Shown here: positions 1 through 6,308 of the stretch, piece by piece
Layout of the letters: every line of letters begins with the position of its first letter
Numbering within the stretch: position 1 is the stretch's first letter
Assembly: GCA_016209585.1 (NCBI GenBank)
Contig: JACQVU010000420.1
Coordinates: 1-12,220 of the forward strand
DNA length: 12,220 nucleotides
DNA from: Planctomycetota bacterium
GTDB lineage: Bacteria; Planctomycetota; UBA8742; JACQVU01
Direction: 5' to 3'
Notes under the pieces: model-generated
The model's input: only the letters and a program-made list of their open reading frames with translations
The model's database searches: none
Told to the model about the DNA's origin: nothing
Position numbers and translations under genes: made by a program

Positions 1-1941
1 GCCCGACGTGGTGGTGAGGTCGGTCCGCTGGTCGCCCGCGCTCTCGGTGATGACCAGCCCGCCGCCCTGGGCCAGGGCCGTGTTCACGTTGGCGTTCGTG
101 CCGTCAGCCACGATGCGAACGGTTCCGCCGCCGGCGTCGCTCACGGTGAACGCGCCGGCGCCGAAGGCTGAGGCGTTCAACTGGTTCTGCAGGGCGGTGA
201 CGATCTGCGCCGTCGTGCCCGTCGTTTCGCCGTCGAGATCCACGCTGATCGACTGGTTGCCGAGCGCCAGGTCGAAGGTACGGGCGCCCGCGCCCACGCC
301 GAGAAAACCGGTCGCGCCGAGCGCCGAGGTCGAAGTCAGCGTGACGTTGTTGGTGTTGCTGACGGCGTTGAACGTGGCCGAAAGCAACTTGGCGTCGTCG
401 GCGGAGTTCACCACCTCGAAGTTCACCGTGTTGCCGTCGGCCACGGCCTGGATCAAACCGTTGAGCGCCGTGGCGCCGATGCGGGTGTTCAACTCGGTGA
501 CGATGTTCGCCACGTTGGTCTCGACGCCGTTCGACCCCGCCCCGGTGAAGTCGGCCGTGAACGTGGCGTTGGTGAGCACGCCGCCGACGTTGACCGTGAT
601 GTCGTAGTCGGCTTTCCGAATTCCGTTGGTCGTGACGTCGGTGGTGTTGTCGTACACCAGATTGGTGCGCTGGTTGCCCGCGCTTTCGGTGATCACCAGC
701 CCGCCGCCCTGCGCCAGCGCCGTGTTCACGTTGGCGTTCGTTCCATCAGCCACGATGCGAACCGTGCCGCCGCCGGCGTCGCTGACGGTGAAGGCCCCGG
801 CGCCGAAGGCTGAGGCGTTCAACTGGTTCTGGATGGCGGTGACGATCTGCGCCGTGGTGCCCGTGGTCTCGCCGTTGAGGTCCACGCTGATCGACTGGTT
901 GCCCAGCGCCAGGTCGAACGTGCGCGCGCCCGCGCCCACGCCCAGAAACGCCGCCGCGCCCAGCGCCGACGTGGAGTCGAGCGTGATGTCGTTGGTGTTC
1001 GTGACGGCGTTGAACGTCGCGGAGAGCAACTTGGCGTCGTCGGCCGAGTTCACCACCTGGAAGTTCACCGTGTTGCCGTCAGCCACCGCCTGGAGAATGC
1101 CGCTGAGGGCGGTGCCGCCGATGTCGGTGTTGATCTGGGTGACGATGGTGGCGATGGTCGTCTGGTTGCCGTTGGAGCCGGCGCCGGTGAAGTCGGACGT
1201 CCACGACGCGCTCGTCACCACGCCGCCCACGTTCACGTCGGCGTTGAAGCCCACCTTCCGCAAGCCGTTCACCGCGAGGTCGGTGGTGTTGTCGTACGCC
1301 AGGTTCGTGCGCTCGTTGCCGGCGGTCTCGGCGATCACCACGCCGCCGCCGTTCTGCAGGGCGCTGTCAATCGTGGCGACGCCGGCGTTGGCCTGGATGC
1401 GCAGTTGCCCCCCGCCCAGGTCGGAGACGGTGAAAGCCCCGGCGCCGAAGGCTGAGGCGTTCAACTGGTTCTGGATGGCGGTGACGATCTGCGCCGTGGT
1501 TCCCACGGTCTCGGTGTTCAGGTTGATCGTGGCGCTGCTGGAGCCGACGGTGAGCGTGAAGTCGCGGGTCTGGTTGCCGACGCCCAGGAAGGCGTTCGCG
1601 CCGAGCGCGGCCGCGGTGTCCAGCGTGACCGAGGTGTTGTCGTCGCCGTCGGTGAAGGAGAGGTCCAGGTCGGAGCCGGAGGAGGTGTTGTTGACCAGCG
1701 CGAAGTCGATGGTGTTGCCGTTGCGCGCCGCCGTCACCCGGCCCGCCAGCGTCGCGTTGGCGGCGATGGCGGTGTTGATGTCGGCGACGAACGTGTCAAT
1801 GTTGCCGACGGCGGCGAGGGCCAAGCCGCTGTTGGACCCGGCGCCGGTGTAGTCGAGCGTGATGGAGCCGGAGTCCGGGACGCCGGGCGCGCCGCGGTCG
1901 AGATCGTCGCTGACCGTCAGGTTGAAAGTGACCTTGCGGAT
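1..1941 (-). repeat. Tandem intragenic repeat, 642-bp period, in the flagellin
   Basis: Three units are visible, each starting at an (I/L)RK tripeptide: 1941-1264 (226 residues, carrying a 12-residue insertion near its start), 1263-622 (214 residues) and 621-1 (207 residues seen). Homologous blocks at 161, 803 and 1445 are exactly 642 bp apart. Each unit seems to hold two flagellin-IN-like halves. The second half is very conserved: TTAQIVTA(I/L)QNQLNASAF followed by GAGAFTVSD occurs in all three. Bases 794-858 and 1436-1500 are identical over 65 bp, although much of the surrounding unit is diverged. The next unit probably continues beyond the left edge. Confidence 0.93.
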
Positions 1942-4059
1942 GGTGGAGCCGATGAGCGAGCCGGCGCCGCCGTAGGTGAGGTTGCTGCTGGTTCCGGCCG
2001 AGTAGGAGATCGCCACGAAGTCGTTCTGGCGCGTGGAAGTGATCGAGAGTTTGGTCCCGCCCACCACGGCCGCCGTGCCGTCGCCGCCCAGCGCGGCGGT
2101 GACTTGGGTGGCGAGGTCGGCCAGGTTGGAGCCGCCGCCGGCGCCAACCAGGTTGACGGTGCGGTTGGTGGTGACGCCGTTGTCGTTGGTGAAGTTGACG
2201 GTGAACTGGGCCTTCTCATTGGCGGCCAGCACGATGCCCGCGGCTTGGTTAGCGGCGTCGGCGATGACGCCGGACTCCGAAACCTCGGTGGTCGTGACGT
2301 TCGAGAGCACCACCTGGATGGCGTTGCCCGCGCCCAAGTCCAGCGTGAGCGTCTCACCCGTGCTGTTGAACGGCGTTCCGGGGAACGTGACCGCCCCCGC
2401 GGCCGGCGGGGCGTTCTCGTTGGTGAGCGAGACGGTGACGTTGTCGTTGGCCACGGCCCCGCCCTGCGCGCGGGTGAAGACGACGTTGTAGGTGTCGCCC
2501 TCCATCGCCTGCGTGATGTTGGCGGAGGAGGTGATGGAGAAGTCGGCCCCGCTGGGGTTGCCGACGCCGGCGGTGTCGCGCAGCGAGGCGTGATCGGTGA
2601 CCGCGCCGGCCGCGGTGTTCTCCTGGATGGAGGCGAGGAAGGCCCCCGCCGCCACCTTGGTGGTTCCCGCCACGAGACCCGTGGAAACGTTGACCGCCTG
2701 CGTGCCGCCCGTGGGCGTGAGTTTCAGGAAGCGGTCGACGTTGTCGACGTTGGTCGGGTCGGTCACGCCGTTGCTGGCCGAGTCCGACTCCACCATCAGG
2801 ATCAACTGGCTGGTGGAGGCGTTGAAGGTCATGCCGACGATCTGATCTTCCGCGCCGAAACCAGAAAGATTGAACTCCGTCACCTGGCCGCTGATGGCGC
2901 CGTCGGTGTCGGCGAAAGAGACCACCGTGGCCGTTCCGCCCGCGACTTGGCTGACGGCGTAGAGCCGGTTGGTGGCTGAGTTGATGGCCAGCCCGGCCAG
3001 GTTGCCGATGCCGGGAGCCAGGTTCGAGGCCCCCGCGGCGCTGTTCAGGTCGAACGCGACGGGGCGGCCCGCCGTGCCGATCTGCTCCAGCGAGGGGTTG
3101 TCAGCCGTCAGCGGCTGCACCGCGCCGCCCGTGACGGAGTCGGTGACGTTGGTGGCTGCGCCCTCGGATTCGCCGAGTTCAAGGGCGTAGACGTCGTTGC
3201 CGTTGCGGTAGACCACGGCGCCGGTGTTGGCGACGCCGAGATCGGAGGAGATGGTTCCGGGGGTGGTGTTGACGGCGCCGGTCTCGTTGGCGCCGTCGGC
3301 GTCGGCGTCGGGGTTCTGGGTGTCGCGGGCGTCGATGGCGCGGAAGGCCGCGCCGTCGTAGTACAGGATGTTGCCAACGGCGGTGTCGTCGTCGGTGACC
3401 GTGCCGGCGCCCCCGCTGAGGATGGTGGGCAGCGCCGTGGCGCCCGCGCCGCCGGGGTCGAGGATCAGGCCGCCCTCGCCCAGCATGCCGGCGTAGTCGA
3501 GGCTCTTGACGATCGCCCGCTGGACGGTGGTGATGGTGTGGTTGCCGGTGCCGATGGTGCTGAAGCCGTCGACCGTGAGGTCGGGCCCGCCGGTGGGCGT
3601 GGGGTCGTCAAGGAAGGAGAGGGTGCGGGGCGCGGGCGAATTGAAGAAGCCCAGGGAGGCGAACCGCTGCGTCTTCGAGAAGCGGTCCACCGAGGCGAGA
3701 ATGTCGCGGGCGTTCTGGTCCAGCGAGAGAAATCGCTGGGACGCGGGGTCTTTCACGTTCTCGCTGTCGACCAGCAACGACCGCAGGCCGATGAGAAGGT
3801 TGGACACCTGCGACAGCCCGGCCTCGGCCGTGTGCAGCAGATTGATACCGCGCTGGATGCCCTCGTTGACGACGCGCAGGCCGGCGACCTGCGCGCGAAG
3901 CGTTTCCGAGCCGACCAGGCCGGAGACGTCGTCGGACGCGCGATTGATGCGCAACCCCCCCGCGATGCGGGTGAAGTCATCCCGCATGCGGGCGTTGCTG
4001 GTGGCCAAGGCCCGCAGCGCCGAGTTTGAGACGACGGATTGGCTGATCGCCAGCGTCAT
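1..4059 (-). CDS. Giant flagellin with tandem repeat domain (3' end outside window)
   Basis: Structural protein of the flagellar filament, exported by the flagellar type III system and polymerised outside the cell. Minus-strand frame from ATG at 4057-4059 is open for 1353 codons to the window edge, so the C-terminal D0/D1 part is not visible. Residues 1-140 match the flagellin N-terminal helical domain: GGLRIN at 34-39, SDD at 42-44, then the long amphipathic helix region (GINLLHTAEAGLSQVSNLL, 71-89) and QRF near 131-133. Residues about 140-340 are an acidic, Gly/Asn-rich spacer; about 345-465 look beta-propeller-like; about 505-600 form a beta-rich domain; about 614-690 resemble a flagellin IN (hook IN) motif. 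From residue 707 onward come tandem units of about 214 residues. Ordinary flagellins have roughly 250-600 residues, so this one is at least twice the usual size. The start is supported by GGAGGG nine bases upstream and by the conserved N-terminus. It could be a FlgL-like protein, but a fliC/hag-type filament protein fits better. Confidence 0.93.
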   Translation of the reverse strand, partial: MTLAISQSVVSNSALRALATSNARMRDDFTRIAGGLRINRASDDVSGLVGSETLRAQVAGLRVVNEGIQRGINLLHTAEAGLSQVSNLLIGLRSLLVDSENVKDPASQRFLSLDQNARDILASVDRFSKTQRFASLGFFNSPAPRTLSFLDDPTPTGGPDLTVDGFSTIGTGNHTITTVQRAIVKSLDYAGMLGEGGLILDPGGAGATALPTILSGGAGTVTDDDTAVGNILYYDGAAFRAIDARDTQNPDADADGANETGAVNTTPGTISSDLGVANTGAVVYRNGNDVYALELGESEGAATNVTDSVTGGAVQPLTADNPSLEQIGTAGRPVAFDLNSAAGASNLAPGIGNLAGLAINSATNRLYAVSQVAGGTATVVSFADTDGAISGQVTEFNLSGFGAEDQIVGMTFNASTSQLILMVESDSASNGVTDPTNVDNVDRFLKLTPTGGTQAVNVSTGLVAGTTKVAAGAFLASIQENTAAGAVTDHASLRDTAGVGNPSGADFSITSSANITQAMEGDTYNVVFTRAQGGAVANDNVTVSLTNENAPPAAGAVTFPGTPFNSTGETLTLDLGAGNAIQVVLSNVTTTEVSESGVIADAANQAAGIVLAANEKAQFTVNFTNDNGVTTNRTVNLVGAGGGSNLADLATQVTAALGGDGTAAVVGGTKLSITSTRQNDFVAISYSAGTSSNLTYGGAGSLIGSTIRKVTFNLTVSDDLDRGAPGVPDSGSITLDYTGAGSNSGLALAAVGNIDTFVADINTAIAANATLAGRVTAARNGNTIDFALVNNTSSGSDLDLSFTDGDDNTSVTLDTAAALGANAFLGVGNQTRDFTLTVGSSSATINLNTETVGTTAQIVTAIQNQLNASAFGAGAFTVSDLGGGQLRIQANAGVATIDSALQNGGGVVIAETAGNERTNLAYDNTTDLAVNGLRKVGFNADVNVGGVVTSASWTSDFTGAGSNGNQTTIATIVTQINTDIGGTALSGILQAVADGNTVNFQVVNSADDAKLLSATFNAVTNTNDITLDSTSALGAAAFLGVGAGARTFDLALGNQSISVDLNGETTGTTAQIVTAIQNQLNASAFGAGAFTVSDAGGGTVRIVADGTNANVNTALAQGGGLVITESAGNQRTNLVYDNTTDVTTNGIRKADYDITVNVGGVLTNATFTADFTGAGSNGVETNVANIVTELNTRIGATALNGLIQAVADGNTVNFEVVNSADDAKLLSATFNAVSNTNNVTLTSTSALGATGFLGVGAGARTFDLALGNQSISVDLDGETTGTTAQIVTALQNQLNASAFGAGAFTVSDAGGGTVRIVADGTNANVNTALAQGGGLVITESAGDQRTDLTTTSG

Positions 4060-4064
4060 CGCCG

Positions 4065-4082
4065 GGAGCCCTCCGTGGCTCC
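4065..4082 (-). promoter_or_regulatory. Flagellin RBS inside a CsrA-type hairpin
   Basis: On the minus strand GGAGCC (4082-4077) pairs perfectly with GGCTCC (4070-4065), leaving the hexaloop ACGGAG (4076-4071). The Shine-Dalgarno GGAGGG (4074-4069) lies in the loop and the 3' arm, nine bases before the flagellin ATG. CsrA dimers are known to bind ANGGA in hairpin loops, best as an ANGGAN hexaloop, and to block ribosome access when the site overlaps the SD. The RBS role is firm; CsrA binding is inferred. Confidence 0.7.
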
Positions 4083-4096
4083 GACTCGTCGCGCCA

Positions 4097-4112
4097 CGGG
4101 GCGGAAGCCCCG
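4097..4112 (-). promoter_or_regulatory. Small hairpin in flagellin 5' UTR
   Basis: CGGGGC/GCCCCG forms a perfect 6-bp stem with a 4-base loop (TTCC in the minus-strand RNA). It lies between the two ACGGA hairpins of the flagellin leader. There is no T-tract, so it is not an intrinsic terminator. It may space or stack the neighbouring hairpins. Confidence 0.45.
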
Positions 4113-4123
4113 AAAGCGCGGCG

Positions 4124-4138
4124 TGGCTTTCCGTGCCA
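4124..4138 (-). promoter_or_regulatory. Second ACGGA-loop hairpin (possible upstream CsrA site)
   Basis: Minus-strand TGGC (4138-4135) pairs with GCCA (4127-4124) around the loop ACGGAAA (4134-4128). The loop carries the same ACGGA core as the SD hairpin, with the two GGA cores about 58 nt apart. Known CsrA-repressed flagellin leaders, such as Bacillus subtilis hag, have two sites: one on the SD and one upstream. The stem is only 4 bp, so confidence is moderate. Confidence 0.42.
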
Positions 4139-4217
4139 TACCGGGTGCGCGTTTGTGTGGGTCCGCCGCCCGCGAACGGGAGACAGAACCCACACAAACG
4201 CCACACTCGGCCCGGTA
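4139..4217 (-). repeat. Long inverted repeat in flagellin 5' UTR
   Basis: GCGTTTGTGTGGGT (4149-4162) and its exact reverse complement (4188-4201) form a perfect 14-bp stem around 25 bases. The loop contains a further 4-bp CCCG/CGGG pair. An outer 7-bp stem TACCGGG/CCCGGTA (4139-4145 with 4211-4217) surrounds it. It lies inside the predicted flagellin leader transcript. No T-run follows on either strand, so an RNA stability or regulatory structure, or a protein-binding dyad, is more likely than a terminator. Confidence 0.7.
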
Positions 4218-4357
4218 CGAATTCGCGCCTCAAGGCTGGAGTATCACCAGCCCGAAACGGCGAACCGCGCCGGAGACGAACACTTACCACTGGCTGAAGG
4301 GTGGGCGGCCGATGGAACGGTCGCGGTGCCCGCAGTCCAGGGAACAGAGCATTCTTA

Positions 4358-4385
4358 TCATCGGTGGCGGTAGCAGGAATCTTTA
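4358..4385 (-). promoter_or_regulatory. Sigma-28 (FliA-type) promoter of the flagellin
   Basis: On the minus strand TAAAGATT (4385-4378), a 12-base spacer and ACCGATGA (4365-4358) match the FliA consensus TAAAGTTT-N11-GCCGATAA at 7/8 and 6/8 positions, with a spacer one base long. The orientation is right for the flagellin, and flagellin genes are classic FliA targets. Transcription would start near 4350, giving a 5' UTR of about 290 nt. Confidence 0.6.
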
Positions 4386-4420
4386 CCCGCGAGGCCGAGG
4401 ATTCCGCGGATCGCCACCGA
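4361..4420. repeat. Nested inverted repeat overlapping the flagellin promoter
   Basis: TCGGTGGCG (4361-4369) pairs with CGCCACCGA (4412-4420). Inside, GGAATC (4376-4381) pairs with GATTCC (4400-4405). The two arms are separated by symmetric 6-base internal loops, with an 18-base apical loop. The left arms contain the -10 and -35 elements of the flagellin promoter. It could be an operator dyad or a chance result of high GC. Confidence 0.5.
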
Positions 4421-4691
4421 CCGGCCTGGCCCGCCTTGGGGGAGTCTCACGCAAGCCCCGTGCGGACCGGAAGTTACGCCCGGCACAAGCCATGAAGTTG
4501 GACGGCAAGAAAAAGAGGTTCGGGTACGGAGATTTTTTTTAGGTTGGAGTGCGCGTTTCGCAATACTCAAGGGTTGGTTCAACTTTTATTCACCGGTGCG
4601 CCTGGAAATCGCGAGCGGCGTGGGCGGTTTCTCTTGACCGGCGCTGGCGGCACACTGTCATAGCGACGACGCCGGACCGGCGCCTGGGGAA
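4421..4691. other. Non-coding gap between flagellin promoter and the solute-binding gene
   Basis: No convincing gene was seen on either strand. It contains an isolated T8 tract at 4533-4540 without a preceding stem. A CGCCGG-A-CCGGCG palindrome lies at 4670-4682, just past the stop of the solute-binding gene, but has no T-tract, so no intrinsic terminator can be assigned. Local composition is less GC-rich around 4500-4600 than in the genes. Confidence 0.6.
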
Positions 4692-6176
4692 TCACCGCGC
4701 CAGGAACGCCCGGTCCAGGTCCAGCACGCGGCGCGTTTCAGCCAGGAAGGCCGGAACGTGTCCCGTGGGCAGGCAGAGGTCGATCACGGCGCGTTGGTAG
4801 ATCGCCCGCGCCTCGTCGCTGATACCCAGGTACTCCACGCGCGGGCGGGCGTAGGCGTGTGGCGCCGACTGGCTGACGCCGAGCGCCCGCAACTCCGCCG
4901 GAGCCGGCACGCCGCGCGTGGCGCTTACCGTGCGCGACCAGGCCGTGAAGAAACGCTGCTGTTCGGGCTGCGTGAACCATTGCAGGAAGCGCACCGCCTC
5001 CGCGGCCGTGCCGCGCTCCACCGCGGCGCGGCTGACGCCAAGGTAGAGCGAGGGGTGCAGCAGCCCGCGCGCCGGGCCGGAGGCGAAGCGGGTGGTGTCG
5101 CGGGTGATTTCGGGCACGGGCATGGCGCCCTCACGGAAGGGGAAGAGGCGTCGGCCGGCGCGGACAACGTCATAGTTGTCCATGTCCATGCGCACGCGGC
5201 GGAAGTCGCCGGCGCGGAAGAGGCATTGCGGCCGGCGCGAGAAGTAGAAGGGCTTGGTGCCGATGGAGTCGGTGCGCTCGAAGTACCAGAGGAAGAAGCG
5301 CGAGATCTCCTTGAGCAGCCGCGCGAACTCGCGGTATTCGGGCGCGCGCTCGCTGAACGTGCGGCGAGCCAGCGCGGCGCGCCAATCCGCCAGATTGAGG
5401 ACTCCGTCGCGGTCGCGGTCCATGCGCCGGAAGAGCCGGCCGCCGAACACCATGTCCTGCAACGGCGTCACGATCCCGAAGAGGCCGGGGCCGTTGGGCG
5501 AACCGGAGATGGCGATGGGCCAGTCGTAGTCCGCGGCGCGGGCGGCCTCCAGCGCGGCGATCCATCCGGCCCAGTCGCGGATGGGCAGCGAAACGCCCAG
5601 CGCCGCCAGGAGATCGGCGTTGAAGTTGATGGCGCTGGCGCTCCAGTCGATCAACAGGAAGTAAACCGCCCCGCGGCGCGTCAGCCCCATGCGCTCCCGC
5701 GCCGGCGCCGTGAAAAGCGCCCGCCACGGCCGGCCGGTGGCGGGGTGGGGGGCGTCGAGCCAGGGGCGCAGGTCGAAAAGGCGCTCGGCCGCGCGCGGGA
5801 AGTCGGCGCCGTCGTTCACCTCCAGCAGGTCGGGCGGCGTCCCGGCCGCGAAACGGCGGTCCCATTCAGCGCGGTAGTTCACCACGTCAACCGCCTCAGC
5901 CTCGATGAACGCCCTCCGGCTCACCTCGCGGGAGAAGCGCGCCAGCAGGTCCGCCAGGCCGCCGCGCGTGCTCACGCCCCGCGCCGGGTCGAAATGTTCG
6001 GGAAAGTGGGAGTCGTAGAGATAGAAGGACGTCCCGGCGATGGTCAACCGCCTCCGCCGGGCTTCCTGCGCCGGCGTGATCCGGCGCAGAGGCGGCAGCA
6101 GCCGGCTCACGTCGGTGTCGGGCGCGTCCACCCGGCCGAGGCCGTGGCGAGCGGTGATCAGCATGGGGTCACTCAT
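4692..6176 (-). CDS. ABC-type extracellular solute-binding protein (family 1-like), signal peptide missing
   Basis: 494 residues, close to the 400-500 of family-1 (sugar-type) solute-binding proteins, which deliver ligand to an ABC importer. Typical traits: a first beta strand (RRLTIAG, 42-48), an amphipathic helix at 73-90, TPPDLLEVNDG (113-123) where these proteins usually have pDv, NFNADLLAALGVSLPIRDW (184-202) matching the yN.dll.kaGv..P.tw signature, and FLQWFTQPEQQRFF (397-410) near the C-terminus. The ligand cannot be predicted. DRDRDGVLNLAD at 253-264 fits a 12-residue EF-hand calcium loop. Oddities: residues 1-40 are polar with no hydrophobic segment, and a TGA lies in frame nine bases upstream of the ATG, so no upstream extension is possible. 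No permease or ATPase gene is adjacent. No clear SD precedes the ATG at 6176; Met5 is an alternative start. Confidence 0.8.
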   Translation of the reverse strand: MSDPMLITARHGLGRVDAPDTDVSRLLPPLRRITPAQEARRRRLTIAGTSFYLYDSHFPEHFDPARGVSTRGGLADLLARFSREVSRRAFIEAEAVDVVNYRAEWDRRFAAGTPPDLLEVNDGADFPRAAERLFDLRPWLDAPHPATGRPWRALFTAPARERMGLTRRGAVYFLLIDWSASAINFNADLLAALGVSLPIRDWAGWIAALEAARAADYDWPIAISGSPNGPGLFGIVTPLQDMVFGGRLFRRMDRDRDGVLNLADWRAALARRTFSERAPEYREFARLLKEISRFFLWYFERTDSIGTKPFYFSRRPQCLFRAGDFRRVRMDMDNYDVVRAGRRLFPFREGAMPVPEITRDTTRFASGPARGLLHPSLYLGVSRAAVERGTAAEAVRFLQWFTQPEQQRFFTAWSRTVSATRGVPAPAELRALGVSQSAPHAYARPRVEYLGISDEARAIYQRAVIDLCLPTGHVPAFLAETRRVLDLDRAFLAR

Positions 6177-6200
6177 GGTTGGTCAGGCGGGGCGAGTCGC

Positions 6201-6231
6201 CGGTCGTCAGTTTTCACCTGACTGACGACCG
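6201..6231. repeat. 10-bp inverted repeat in the divergent intergenic region
   Basis: CGGTCGTCAG (6201-6210) and its exact reverse complement (6222-6231) flank 11 bases. It lies between two divergent genes, and its right arm enters the heptamer array. It may be an operator, or an end of the small repeat element; no T-tract fits a terminator on the plus strand. Confidence 0.6.
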
Positions 6232-6290
6232 ACCACTGACAACTGACAACTGGCCACTGACAACTGGTCACTGACAACTGACCACTGAAA
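6221..6290 (+). repeat. Ten tandem heptamers, consensus ACTGACA
   Basis: Consecutive 7-base units from 6221: ACTGACG, ACCGACC, ACTGACA, ACTGACA, ACTGGCC, ACTGACA, ACTGGTC, ACTGACA, ACTGACC, ACTGAAA. Four are perfect ACTGACA, and all but one start with ACTG. The array ends 18 bases before the hydrolase ATG. Its lower GC differs sharply from the flanking genes. Confidence 0.9.
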
Positions 6291-6300
6291 AGAGTATAAA
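6271..6300 (+). promoter_or_regulatory. Predicted sigma-70-type promoter of the hydrolase (leaderless)
   Basis: CTGACA (6271-6276), 5/6 to TTGACA, is followed by 18 bases and TATAAA (6295-6300), 5/6 to TATAAT. Only eight bases separate the -10 from the ATG at 6309, and there is no SD. Transcription would start at or just before the start codon, giving a leaderless mRNA. The -35 lies inside the heptamer array. Confidence 0.5.
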
Positions 6301-6308
6301 TTCCCGTC

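Noticed and set aside
8..1852. Long plus-strand reading frames of 199 and 408 codons
   Set aside because: They are antisense to the repetitive flagellin, repeat with its period, and have no recognisable domain. They arise because biased codons leave the opposite strand free of stops.
4120..4140. Sigma-54-like TGGCACG before the flagellin
   Set aside because: The -24 heptamer matches, but there is no TTGC-type -12 element at the required spacing. The bases are better explained by the ACGGA-loop hairpin.
4525..4545. T8 tract as a plus-strand terminator
   Set aside because: No GC-rich stem precedes it, and there is no plus-strand gene upstream to terminate.
4060..4691. c-di-GMP (GEMM) riboswitch in the flagellin leader
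   Set aside because: I looked for the conserved GEMM core elements on both strands and found no consistent match.
4758..6221. Plus-strand reading frame of 487 codons
   Set aside because: It is antisense to the solute-binding protein, rich in Arg/Gly/Ala without domains, while the minus frame has clear family motifs.
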